DNA of 64,000 nt from positions 248,001 through 312,000 of the forward strand of contig JARBJD010000041.1 in NCBI GenBank assembly GCA_033064195.1, in the 5' to 3' direction. A program made the position numbers and the translations under genes. The DNA comes from Blattamonas nauphoetae. Taxonomy: Eukaryota; Preaxostyla; Oxymonadida. How positions within the stretch are numbered: the first letter of the stretch is position 1; each line of letters opens with the position of its first letter. Shown here piece after piece: positions 11,066 through 20,469 of the stretch. Under the pieces are notes generated by a model that saw nothing but the letters and a program-made list of their open reading frames with translations, made no database searches and had not been told where the DNA came from.

Positions 11066-12945
11066 TCATTCGGTCAATTCTTCTCCATTCACTCCAACTC
11101 CAACACTCGGTGAGCCGTTCAACAATGGCTTCTTCCCATCCTCCTGTTTCACGTTTCCTTTGGTTGGCGGCTGAGCGTCATGTTGCGTCGTTTGACGTGG
11201 AAGAAGAGAAGTCTTCGCGTCGCCCTTCTCAACATGGTTTTGCACTTGTTTTCCTTTGTTTTCTTTCTTCGCTTTCGGTTTCGACGGAATGGTGATCCAT
11301 TCGCTGTCGTTCTTCCCATTCTCTTTCTTCTCTTTCCACGAGTCACTCTCATCGTCTTTCTCGCTTTTCTCATTTTCATTGTTCTTTCTCTTCTTCCTCA
11401 CTTTCTTCTTTTCGTTCTTCGACATCGTCATCGTCGTTGTCGTTGATGTTGCTGTCCTTCCCATCGCTGCTGTCTCTGTCTCTCTCAATTCCACTTCCCC
11501 AGGTTCTTCTTTCACAATCTGTCCCACAATCTCAGTCTCTTCTCCCAACTCTCTTGTTCCCTTCTCATCCACCATTCTCCCTTTCTCCTCTTCCTTTTCA
11601 TCAATCACACTCCGACTCAATCTCTTCACATCTTCACTTGACACAGTCGATTCTTGTTCAACTCCAACTTCTGTTCCAATCCTCGGAATCGACGTCTCAG
11701 GCAATCGAAGTGCGTCCAGAGGAGGCGATCGGTCCAACGGTTTCGAAACACGACTCTGGATTCGAAGAGACATCGACTTCCCATGTGTCGTCTTCTTCAC
11801 TGTTGGTGTGCTTGTTGGCGTGCTCGTCGGTGTGGTCGTTTTCGACTCATTCTCAACTGCCTCGGCGATGATCGGATTCAGTGGAGGCGAAGCGTTGCTC
11901 TGATCAACCCAAATCTCAACAGGGGGAGATGTCGACTGCGGGATGACGGGGTACATGATCGGCAGACCCCACTCGTCAACTGGGAGATCGCCTGTCGACA
12001 AAGGGTGCGTTTCGTCAGTGCGAGTGGCTGTCAGTGCTTCACCCCACGAAGTTCCCCCACTCTCAACAATCTCCACATTTCTGTCTTTCTCCTCTTCTGT
12101 TTCCCCAACCCCAACTTCAAATCCCACCCCACTCGATATCGGCCCCATTCGGTAGGAAGAGCAATTCGCGAGATCTCCAGAACTGCTGGCGACTCCATCC
12201 TTGTTTGGAAACTGCTTTCAGGCGAGAACACAGGCTGTCCAAACGACTCATCCGGTGTTGGGTGTTGGGGATAGGACGTGGGCGGCGTGTTCCAGCTCGA
12301 CAGGCTTGGATACGCACTTGTCGAGAAGTGGTCGTTCCAGTTGTCAACAATCCCATTTGGTCTTTGTCCACTTCGTTCCGACTCAACTGATGATTGCGAT
12401 GTCCTTCCATCTGACCGTCCCGTCTTTTCCGATGATTCAATTCTGCTCCCTGAATTCCATGACGTTTTGCGTGGTTGAACTTGTTTTGAAGGAATCGCTG
12501 ATGGCGACGACGAGTTTCCTTCCTGAGACACACCCACATTCACACTCGCAGAGTGGTGCCCAGCTGCCGACTGCAGCAGACGCTGCGAAAGAGGCAATGA
12601 ATCAAAATTCACTCTTTCTTTCTGTCCCCCCTCAGGTTTCGTCCGTTTCTGTCCAGTCTCCGAGAACCAATCATCGTTCAGGTGCTGGATCATTGGGGGT
12701 GAGTTTCCAAGCATATCTAAACCCGAATTCAGTCCGGTGTTCGTCCAGTCATTCAATTTGTTCTCCTGAAAATAATGATCATTGTCGGTGAGGGATTTTT
12801 TCTTTGGTGAGTACGAGTCTTTCCATCCCTTCGTTCCTTCATTCAACAGCGAAGATCCATCACCAAGTAACGGTCTGTCTGTATTTGATGTGTAGTGAGT
12901 GATTAGAGGGAGTGTTTGTTGTGCCTTTTGTTTCGTTTTGTTCAT
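11066..12945 (-). CDS. Low-complexity hypothetical protein with unresolved frame change
   Basis: Two minus-strand frames overlap by 118 bp. The first starts MNKTKQKAQQ at 12945 and ends at 12031 (304 residues, Ser/Pro/Gln/Asn-rich). The second is open from before 12148 to 11066 (360 residues, Glu/Lys/Thr-rich, with a highly charged C-terminal third). Similar composition, orientation and overlap suggest one gene. I could not find a GT-AG intron that joins the frames cleanly, so either an unusual intron, a frameshift or two overlapping genes is possible. The only non-repetitive patch is DLPVDEWGLPIMYPVIPQ near residue 52 of the second frame. No family was recognised. It is likely disordered and cytosolic or nuclear. 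Confidence 0.45.
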
Positions 12946-13195
12946 GACTTTAGGATCGGCTTTCTTGGGTTGAGGTTGCTGTTTCTTGGACCATTACTTG
13001 ACAATTATCCCCTGCGTCGACTCGCATGTCATTGGAACAACTTAAAACACAAATAATGGACACTCCCACAATTGTCCCATTTTGAAGAAAAGAATGAATG
13101 AACAAGGAATTTCAAAACAGAATCGAGCTGTTTTGCAGAAACAAATCTGTTTCAAAAACGAACGTAATGTGATGTGGTAGCGTTCTTCAGGTTTC

Positions 13196-14151
13196 TTAGA
13201 AGAGTTCGCAGCTGCATCCTCCTCCTCCTCCCTGGGACTGGCCCTCGAAGTAGCATTTGATTGCTTCAAGAAACACTTCCTTCACACCTTCCTTCTTTTT
13301 TGCCGAGCACTTTTGAGAAGCTTTGGCACCAACCTCCTGTCTGACTTTTTCCAGCTGGACGGAATGTGAGCAAATGAAAGATAGAAAACATATTCGTCGG
13401 TGATGCGCTTATCTGGATCGGTGACTGAATCTTGGAGATCCATCTTTGTTCCAACGAGAATTTTTGGGACACCCTTCCCGTGGTTCTCAACTTCGGCATT
13501 CCACTGAATTGAAAACGAATAAAAGATAATAAAGGTTTTGATTCACGAAAAAAAGACAAAAGAGACCTTTTGTTTGATGTTTTCTAAACTTCCTTTGTTA
13601 TCGAGGGAGTAGCAGAGGAGGTAAACATTTGTGTTTTCGTAAGACAATGGTCTAAAAAAAGGAAAAGGTGAAAAATGAAGGGTAACACACCGGAGAGCAT
13701 CGTACTCTTCTTGTCCGGCAGTATCCCATAGAGACTACACACAGAAAAAGTGAGACGATTGGAGATGTTGGTTATTTGGTGAAAGAAGTGTCAAAAGATG
13801 ATAGTGTCAGACCAGATTAATGTTCTTGCCGTTATAGCTGGTGTTAGCGGTGTAATCATCGACAACAGTTGGAATATAATCTGAAAGAATGAGATGTCGG
13901 TTCGAACAATGTGGATGGTTTGAAGAGGTTTAGAGGTTATATTACCAAAAAACACAGACCTTCCGGGAATGAATCATTAGCGTAAACATAGAGAAGAGAT
14001 GTCTTCCCCTTAACGTACAAGAGACAAAAAAGAGTTGTATGACAGAGAAGTCAGATAAAAGGTTAAAAGAGAAAGATTGCTTAGAAAAATGATTGAGAAC
14101 TCATACAATTGCACCATCCCCAACAACCACAATCTTGATTTCTGTGGACAT
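13196..14151 (-). CDS. Rho-family small GTPase (Rac/Rho-like), seven exons
   Basis: Exons 14151-14107, 14008-13960, 13880-13813, 13734-13691, 13651-13567, 13503-13390 and 13354-13196 join in frame to a 187-residue protein. Introns are 98, 79, 78, 39, 63 and 35 nt, all GT-AG. The G1 loop is GDGAIGKTS (Lys17), switch I contains [10 protein letters not shown]3 is [11 protein letters not shown]4 is VGTKMDL and G5 is CSAK. The order and the PLSY after switch II are Rho-type rather than Ras or Rab. The Rho insert region is shorter than in animal Rac. The tail is Gly-rich and ends CSCELF: a CAAX box (CELF) for prenylation with an upstream Cys that could be palmitoylated. It would switch actin dynamics at membranes. 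The DOCK GEF at 34-42 kb is the class of enzyme that activates such GTPases. Confidence 0.92.
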
Positions 14152-14449
14152 TGAATTGAAGAGATCAACTGGCCCTTTTTCGATTGATCTGGCCTAAATA
14201 ATCAGCGGCAGATCTCTTTGTACTACCAAATTTCGCACATTTCGTCACAGAACTGGAGATATAGATTTATTTGATTTGCAAGTATTCCCAGTTAGTATTC
14301 AGTCACCCCATGGGTCCTACAAGAAATAATCTGAACAACTTAAAAAAAGTGAAGGTTCAGATCGTCATTTCTTTTCATCTTGGAAAATTCCCCTCCTACA
14401 TCCTGGGAAATCTTTCAGATTGGTTTCGAACCTTGAACACTGCGCTAGC
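14152..14449. promoter_or_regulatory. Divergent intergenic region between Rho GTPase and RRM-like gene
   Basis: About 300 bp separate the start of the minus-strand Rho gene from the start of the plus-strand gene, so it must carry both promoters. It is moderately AT-rich. No recognisable core element was seen. Confidence 0.4.
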
Positions 14450-15942
14450 ATGCATCCATCTCCGACCGTGAGCATGAACACAATAAATACAATCAGAGCC
14501 ACGCTCGACGAAATTGAACGAAGTATACTTCATTTTCTTTCATTTATCGCCAGTTCCCGACACTCGTTTGTCTTTCCTCTCTGTATGGGCCTTTAGATAT
14601 TGTTCGTGTGTTCAATTTACCGTACCAAACATTCGACGTCGCAAATGATGGAACTAGCGTGGACAAGGACGGCTTTATCATGAAGACGCTTTTCGAGTTC
14701 TTTAGAAAGGTGTCTCCTCAGGATCAGCCAAAAGTATACCCATCGTTCGAAGAATCATATTCTCCAACGGCCAAGCCTGAAAAACATCTTATCTTCTGTC
14801 TGCTTGCTTACAATAATGAAAGAACAGCTCAGGCAGTTGCTAATGTGAGGTTTTTTGAAATCAATTTTCTCCCCGCTAAGCGGGAAATCATTGGTGTTCA
14901 TCTTGCAGACAGAACACGGTGGGTTTCAGTTCAACACCAGTCAGACAACGACACAAGATTTGATGACTTCATTCGGATCTCATCGTCCACTGGTTATTGC
15001 ATGCCTCTTCAACGACAAAATTCCCATCAACACGGGTTTCGAGTCACAAATCTCGAATTCAGAACGAGAGAAGAAGCAGCTGTTGCACGGAACTATCTCT
15101 CCCTCCCCGACAGCAGAGGGGTTTTCACATTAAAGGCACATTGGTACAAGCCATTCATTGACGAAGCAAAAGGTGTGGAAGACACAGTTTTGTTCGGATC
15201 CTACAACGAGAACCTGCTCGTGAAGCAGTACCACACAATTGGGACGATCAAGACTCTGCAAAAGTTGATGGAAGACCTGTTCATCAGCACATTCAAAGCA
15301 ATCCGTGTTGAACAGAGCATTTCGGAGGGCAGACTGAAGGGATGTGCTAAGGTTTTCTTTCCTTTGTCTGTGGACGGAATGAGACTTACTGAAACATGCC
15401 TTCAGAGCTTGGCAAATGAGAAAGGAAAAGCGATTGTGGGATTCCATCTTGGAGAGAGATTCAATCCAGCCACGACGGTGAATTGTGTCTTCTTCAAAAA
15501 CCATGTTAAGGACCCGAACACACAAGGGATGAACAGACCATCGTTGAACACTGGAAAAAACAGAGGGCCACCACAGATTGCGGATGCTGTTGTGTCTTCG
15601 TCCCTCTCTCGGAATGCCAAGCCGTTTGTCCCGCGTAAGGCTTCCACTCCAACACCGACTCCGCCACCCCCTCTGACACCGACAGATGTGGCCCCGTTAA
15701 TCCAACAAACCTCTCAACTCGAAAGCGGAACAGAGGCATCGCAGAACCACGACTTCGACAATTCAGGTGAGCTCGAAGACTCTCTCTCTTCTGTCGAAAG
15801 TCGAAGTTCCAAGAGTTCGGAGTATATGAGTGGTCCTATCTTCAGCGACACATCACCGGACGGACAGGTCCGTTCAAATCAAGCATCTTCACAATCTGAT
15901 GCCGATCAGTTGTCAACTGAGATCGATCCTCCCCTCAGTTAA
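14450..15942 (+). CDS. Possible RRM-like RNA-binding protein
   Basis: Exon 1 starts at ATG 14450 (or the in-frame ATG 14474) and ends at 14522. A 74-nt GT-AG intron (14523-14596) joins it to 14597-15942, giving 472 residues. The splice restores a beta-strand-like IVRVFNLPY at the junction, which looks like RNP2 of an RRM. Two further regions (about 130-225 and 240-340) repeat a similar alternation of hydrophobic strands and helices, for example GCAKVFFPL and KAIVGFHL. The last 130 residues are Pro/Ser/Thr-rich and probably disordered. The RRM assignment is tentative. The longest uninterrupted frame begins at a GTG (14608), which is not a plausible start and supports the extra exon. Confidence 0.5.
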
Positions 15943-16114
15943 CTTCTCACCACTTCTGGACGAAACTAGTTGTCTGGTGACTTTATTTTGCCGTCATGTG
16001 TTATCATATGACATTGTATGAGCCCAAACTTTTCAGACTCATTCTTTCTCGATGAGTCACCCTTTTTTCGAAAAACGAGAACACTGAACGAGAAAGAGAG
16101 AGTTAAAATGATGT

Positions 16115-18150
16115 TTACTGCTGATATAGATCAATAGTTCTTCTTGAAATCTCCGGACCTCCTCCATATATATCATGGAACAACTTCCAGACTTGAGGTG
16201 AAACACCACGGTAGTCGTACAGCTTGATCATTCCTGGGTGCGGGTCGTTCGTGACAGGATTGACGAGCCTGTGGTTGGTTATGGGCCCAGGCGGAGGCGA
16301 GGTCGAGTTTTGGGACACGAAAAGCCTCCATTTTGCGAGCCAATGCTCGTCGATGAGACACCACCAGTTGGAGTGAACAGTGTCGGCTCCATACAGCATG
16401 TCTCGCTCGTGTTGCCTTCTTTCTGCGTATTCATCAGCTGCGGGGGCATCTTGGCCTTGATTTTGGACAAATCTGTCGTTTGCTTCCTTCTCGGCAGTGT
16501 TGTTTCGGGTGAGGATTGACTTTAGTCTTGTTCGTTGGGCATCTGTCGTCGAGGGGAGGCCGAGGTTGATGTCGAGGAGGGTGTGATTGGTTTCGATGAG
16601 ATTGAGGAAAGCGTCAACACCAATTGATGAGATTGTGTTGTCCCAGAGGCGCAGATGAGTAAGTGTCGTGTTTCCATGGCCATTGCGGCAATCCAAAGCC
16701 CTTCCAATTGCCACAATTCCTTCGTCTCCAATGTAATTGTTTGAGATATCCAGTATGACAAGCGTTGAGTTTGTTTGAAGAGCGTCCGCGAAGGCGATCG
16801 CTCCTGACGTGCCAATCTGGTTATATCCAATGCAAAGCTTTGTTATTGTGGTGTTTGCCTTTAAAGATGAGGCTATCATAGTGGAGCCGTCGGGTCCGAT
16901 GCCATTGTGGCCGAGGAGGAGCCACTGGAGTGAGTTAGTTTCTCTGATGAAGGCAGCGAGCGGAGCGACACCGTCTGCCATGATTCGATTGTTGGAGAGA
17001 TTGAGTCTAGGGAGAATAAAGGTTTGTAGAAAGGTTGGAAGAAAAACGATACTGGATGAGCGAGGGTTGCCTCACAAGAAGCGGAACTATCTCATGTAAA
17101 TCGGGAGAGTGGATTGAGAGCTTAAAAAAGAGAATAATGAAGATGTTGAATACACGTGACAACTCCAAGGAGAAGAGAAGTGGATGGGATGTTCGAAGAA
17201 ATAGTTTAACAAAAGTTGGTCCAAATTTTGTAGGGTTGCTCACTATCAACTGTCTGAGATGCGGTGATGCCATGGACACTAAACCTGTATGCATAGAGGT
17301 TAGAAAAATAGATTATACTTTTCAGATTGCTGATATAGTCGAAAGTCGCATCAGCAATTCCTTTTTCAATATAATCTTCCAGAGACTTGGTGTAGAACGT
17401 ATCCTTCCACGAGCCCAATGGAGTTGATCGTGGAGGAGTTCCGTCCTTCCCTTCTCGAAATGTTGACCACCGATGACAACAAATCCACCTCCATCGGTCG
17501 TCCGACATCATATCAGATGTGTACAGTGCTTCGAGTGGAGCCATTAGCAGAAGTCCATCCACAAGGTGTGGAGGAAGTGTTTCAAGTTCGTGTTTCGCTG
17601 AGGACAAAAGTTTTTTTGATGAAATTGATAAGAAAAAATTGTTCGAGATACTTGGAAGGTTCAAAGAGACTAGCGTCATCAGAAATTGAAATACATGACG
17701 AATTTGAAGATAGTGAGCAGCCTGAATTTGTTAAAAACAAGGTGTAAAGACCTGGAGGATCTCGAGCGACCGAGTAAGATCAAAATTGACTTCAGAGAGT
17801 TCTGGGAGTCGTTTTTGGATTTTAACAAAGGAACAAAAGCGTAGAATGAAGTCCAGTGCATATGATGACACCGACGGGAGCTTGATTGTATTCGCTACCA
17901 TCGAGAGATTGTGTGTCAGATGTGGTGTAACTATGGAAGATACCACCAAAAAAATGATGAAAAAAGGAGACAAACAGAGGTTGGTTGGTGTTGGAGGTGG
18001 AGATGCGAATGTCACGAGCGGATACGTCGGTGAAGGTTGTGGAGAATCGATTGGATGCTGAATTGATGATTGATGATTTGTATCCTCGTCATTATCCTCC
18101 ATTGCCTGAGAATCGATGACAGGTTTCGTATTGTCCGGAGACGTCATCAC
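16115..18150 (-). CDS. BTB-LRR-DUSP domain protein, four exons
   Basis: Exons 18150-17752, 17721-17319, 17284-17053 and 17006-16115 join in frame to 641 residues; introns are 30, 34 and 46 nt, GT-AG. The first 60 residues are disordered. Residues about 75-150 resemble the C half of a BTB/POZ fold: LSPFF, then TIKLPSVSSYALDFILRF, then VNFDLTRSLEILQAAHYLQI, the usual A-x-YLQ helix. The middle to about residue 510 is leucine-rich repeats of the ribonuclease-inhibitor type (LNLSNNRI, LLLGHNGIG, LCIGYNQIG, LDISNNYIG). The C-terminal 100 residues match a DUSP domain: WWCLIDEHWLAKW, PPGPITNHRLV, and YDYRGVSPQVWKLFHDIYGGGP near the end. No ubiquitin protease catalytic core is present. BTB proteins often recruit Cullin-3 and DUSP domains come from deubiquitinases, so a ubiquitin-pathway adaptor role is inferred. 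Confidence 0.7.
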
Positions 18151-18453
18151 AATTTGTCTTGAAAAGAGTGAAATACGAACCTACGGGTGTTTTCCGATCC
18201 TTCTCAATTCTCAACAGTTGGTATTGGGATCACCCGCCTTGGATATCTCGAAAACACCGATATTTTTCGCCTCACATGGAAACTACTTCATGCAAACAGA
18301 CATTATCCTTCGTACAATCCCAATGGAAATGATAAAACCAACAGCCTGTAAAATGATGACCTCATTGCTCCTCTGACCGACCAATTCATGGAGGAGTAGA
18401 AGAAGCAACTTTATTTCGATTCCATTCTGGTCTACTCTGGCTCAGCCTGAAGA

Positions 18454-18555
18454 TTGAAGATATTTGACAAGACGGATTCAAAGACTCTTTTACGCCTCCA
18501 ACATGAATGCATCTCTCTCAACAGGCAAAAGATCAAGAGTCAAATTCTCTTCTGT
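18454..18555 (+). pseudogene. Relic of the neighbouring dual-specificity phosphatase gene
   Basis: This segment aligns with 19842-19945 inside the phosphatase gene: GACxxGACxGATTCA, then ACGCCTxCAA, then CTCTCTCAACAGGC(T)AAAGATCA, then CAAGAGTCA. The encoded peptides are parallel: IFDKTDSKTLLRLQ versus LYDLTDSEAFSRLQ, and LSQQAKDQES versus LSQQAKDHQES. The catalytic part of the phosphatase is not present. It is most simply a partial tandem duplication that has decayed. Confidence 0.6.
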
Positions 18556-18932
18556 TCAATGTCTCTCCCTCTTACATGGACCAACTGGCTGATCTCAGCG
18601 ACCGAAGTGTCTCATCGAAATGTGTTCGTTTCGAACGTGATTGTCGTTATGAACTGAGAGAATACTTGTGGATGACCGTGACGACGCGCTTCGCGATGAT
18701 CAATCGAATATTTTCACACACAATTCATCAACATCCAACAAAACATCAACAGCCTTCACAACACCATGACTCCACCTCGTCCTCATCATCTCCAAAATCA
18801 GTCTTCATTTCGACCGAATCTTCACTTACGCCCCACTCACAGCAGACTCGGAAGAATTGTCAAGCAGAGAAGGGAAGGTTCAAAGTTCTCGCAACCGCTG
18901 CCCTCCTCACTCTGGTCCAAGATGTTCTGTAG
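18507..18932 (+). CDS. Doubtful small hypothetical protein
   Basis: A 141-residue frame that starts inside the phosphatase-like relic (HLSQQAKDQES). It continues with SKCVRFERDCRYELREYLWM, which looks like real coding sequence, followed by a His/Gln/Ser-rich tail. No family was recognised. It may be an exon of a gene that includes the relic, or part of a pseudogene. No convincing splice partner was found between 18151 and 18454. Confidence 0.3.
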   Translation: MHLSQQAKDQESNSLLFNVSPSYMDQLADLSDRSVSSKCVRFERDCRYELREYLWMTVTTRFAMINRIFSHTIHQHPTKHQQPSQHHDSTSSSSSPKSVFISTESSLTPHSQQTRKNCQAEKGRFKVLATAALLTLVQDVL

Positions 18933-19122
18933 ACTCGAAACAGGCATCTCCGTTTCAACCTCTCTTCGTGGAGAGAACATTTGTAACTTTTTTATTCTTT
19001 TTTTCACTTTTTCACAATTCATGATCGTTGTCTTTCCCTTCTCTCCATGTGCATCCTGTTTCAAGGAATGTCTGCCTTTAAACCAGCACAATTTCAAGGA
19101 GACAATGTTTTGAAAAACTTAA

Positions 19123-20273
19123 ATGGGGATTCAGCGAACAGATCGAGCCGTATCATCTTTTTCCATATTCATGCTCTCCCCTTCCGCATTCTACAACACT
19201 ATCATCAATTCAAACACCGACGAAACTATCATTGACACTCGTTCATCCAATGATTTTTCCAACGGTCATCTCCAACTTTCGACATCAATCCCACTCGTCT
19301 TCTTCTCGTCCAATTCCGCCCCACAGACAATATCAAAATTCGAATCAGCAGTAAAAGAGTTTAATCGGAAACGTCCAATCAATAAACGGAGCCATCAACC
19401 CATATTCGTCATTCTTCCAGATTCTGATGGTATCTGTTCTTTCTCCAGACCAATATATCTCCAGACATTAACCCAGATCTTATCGTCAATGCTGTAAAGA
19501 AAAGTTGTAACACTTCGGATGTCTTCGCTCTTCGACCGCCATTTACCCAGTTTTCAAGGTATTATCCACAAGTCTGCACGACTTCGAAACTTCCTTCCCA
19601 ATCATCAAGTCTCTACTGCTTTACTCCCAATGAAATTATCCCTGGTCTCTTTTTGGGAGGGTTTCCGATGAATGACCCTTGTAGTTTTTTCGAACAAAAC
19701 AGAATCACTCACATCATAAATTGCATGGAAAACGGTGACTACGAAATTCCTTCAAATGTAATCAGACTCAACTTAAAGATGGAGGATGTGCCACTTCAAC
19801 CACTACAAATTTCGGAACCACTATCTCTCTTAAACGAGTTATACGACCTGACAGATTCAGAGGCCTTTTCACGCCTTCAAGCGATACCGTATCTCTCTCA
19901 ACAGGCTAAAGATCATCAAGAGTCACATTTTGAACACGATCCACTCGTTCCAAGTTTTCCGCGAGGGATTCGAGTATATGTTCATTGTTTGATGGGGATT
20001 TCAAGATCGGCGAGTATTATTCTCGCCTTTCTTATTAACCGTTTCCATCTCTCACCAGTCAATGCATTTCGAATTGTTAAGGCCCAACGTCATATTGTCC
20101 GACCAAACGATGGGTTCATCAGGCAGCTCTGTCAGTTTTGGTGTGACGAAGGCTGTCCAGACGAACGGATCAGACCAATGAACGAATTAGGTCTTCCAAT
20201 GGAATCTCAAGTTACTGAACAGATTTTTGAGAGACATATGAGTGAGATCCGAAGAAGAGTTGGACAGTTATAA
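19123..20273 (+). CDS. Rhodanese-like plus dual-specificity protein phosphatase
   Basis: Exon 1 (19123-19429) and exon 2 (19465-20273) are joined by a 35-nt GT-AG intron (19430-19464), giving 371 residues; the in-frame ATG at 19171 is an alternative start. The first 120 residues resemble a rhodanese/CH2 domain (ETIIDTRSSNDFSNGHL), the arrangement found at the front of MAP kinase phosphatases. The C-terminal half is a dual-specificity phosphatase: PGLFLGGFPM, then ITHIINCMENG, then the P-loop VHCLMGISRSAS with catalytic Cys and Arg, then VKAQRHIVRPNDGFIRQL. Relative to compact DSPs it has an insertion of about 45 residues before the P-loop, rich in Gln, His and Ser. It should dephosphorylate Ser/Thr/Tyr on kinases such as MAPKs; the substrate is inferred. 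Confidence 0.85.
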
Positions 20274-20469
20274 GCCAAAAAATGCCCCAAGTTATTTCTC
20301 ACTTAGTCACTTGTGTTTTCAGGTCAGAAATTGAATTTTTGAAATTCGAGTGGATGATGATGAAGAGGAGATGTTCATTCACAGCTAATTGTAACGTGAG
20401 TAACACATTTTTTTGGAAGTATGGTACGAGAATAGATCAAGAAAATACACTTTACGCCCCAATACAGAA

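Noticed and set aside
11011-12791. Plus-strand frames of 90-215 residues opposite the low-complexity gene
   Set aside because: They are Ser/Phe/Leu-rich complements of Glu/Lys/Arg codons on the other strand and show no independent signal.
19430-19448. A 19-nt intron in the phosphatase gene
   Set aside because: Using that acceptor gives an immediate stop; the next acceptor at 19464 gives a 35-nt intron and keeps the frame.
20413-20469. Upstream extension of AdhE by 19 residues
   Set aside because: It would start at TTG; the ATG at 20470 gives the normal AdhE N-terminus.
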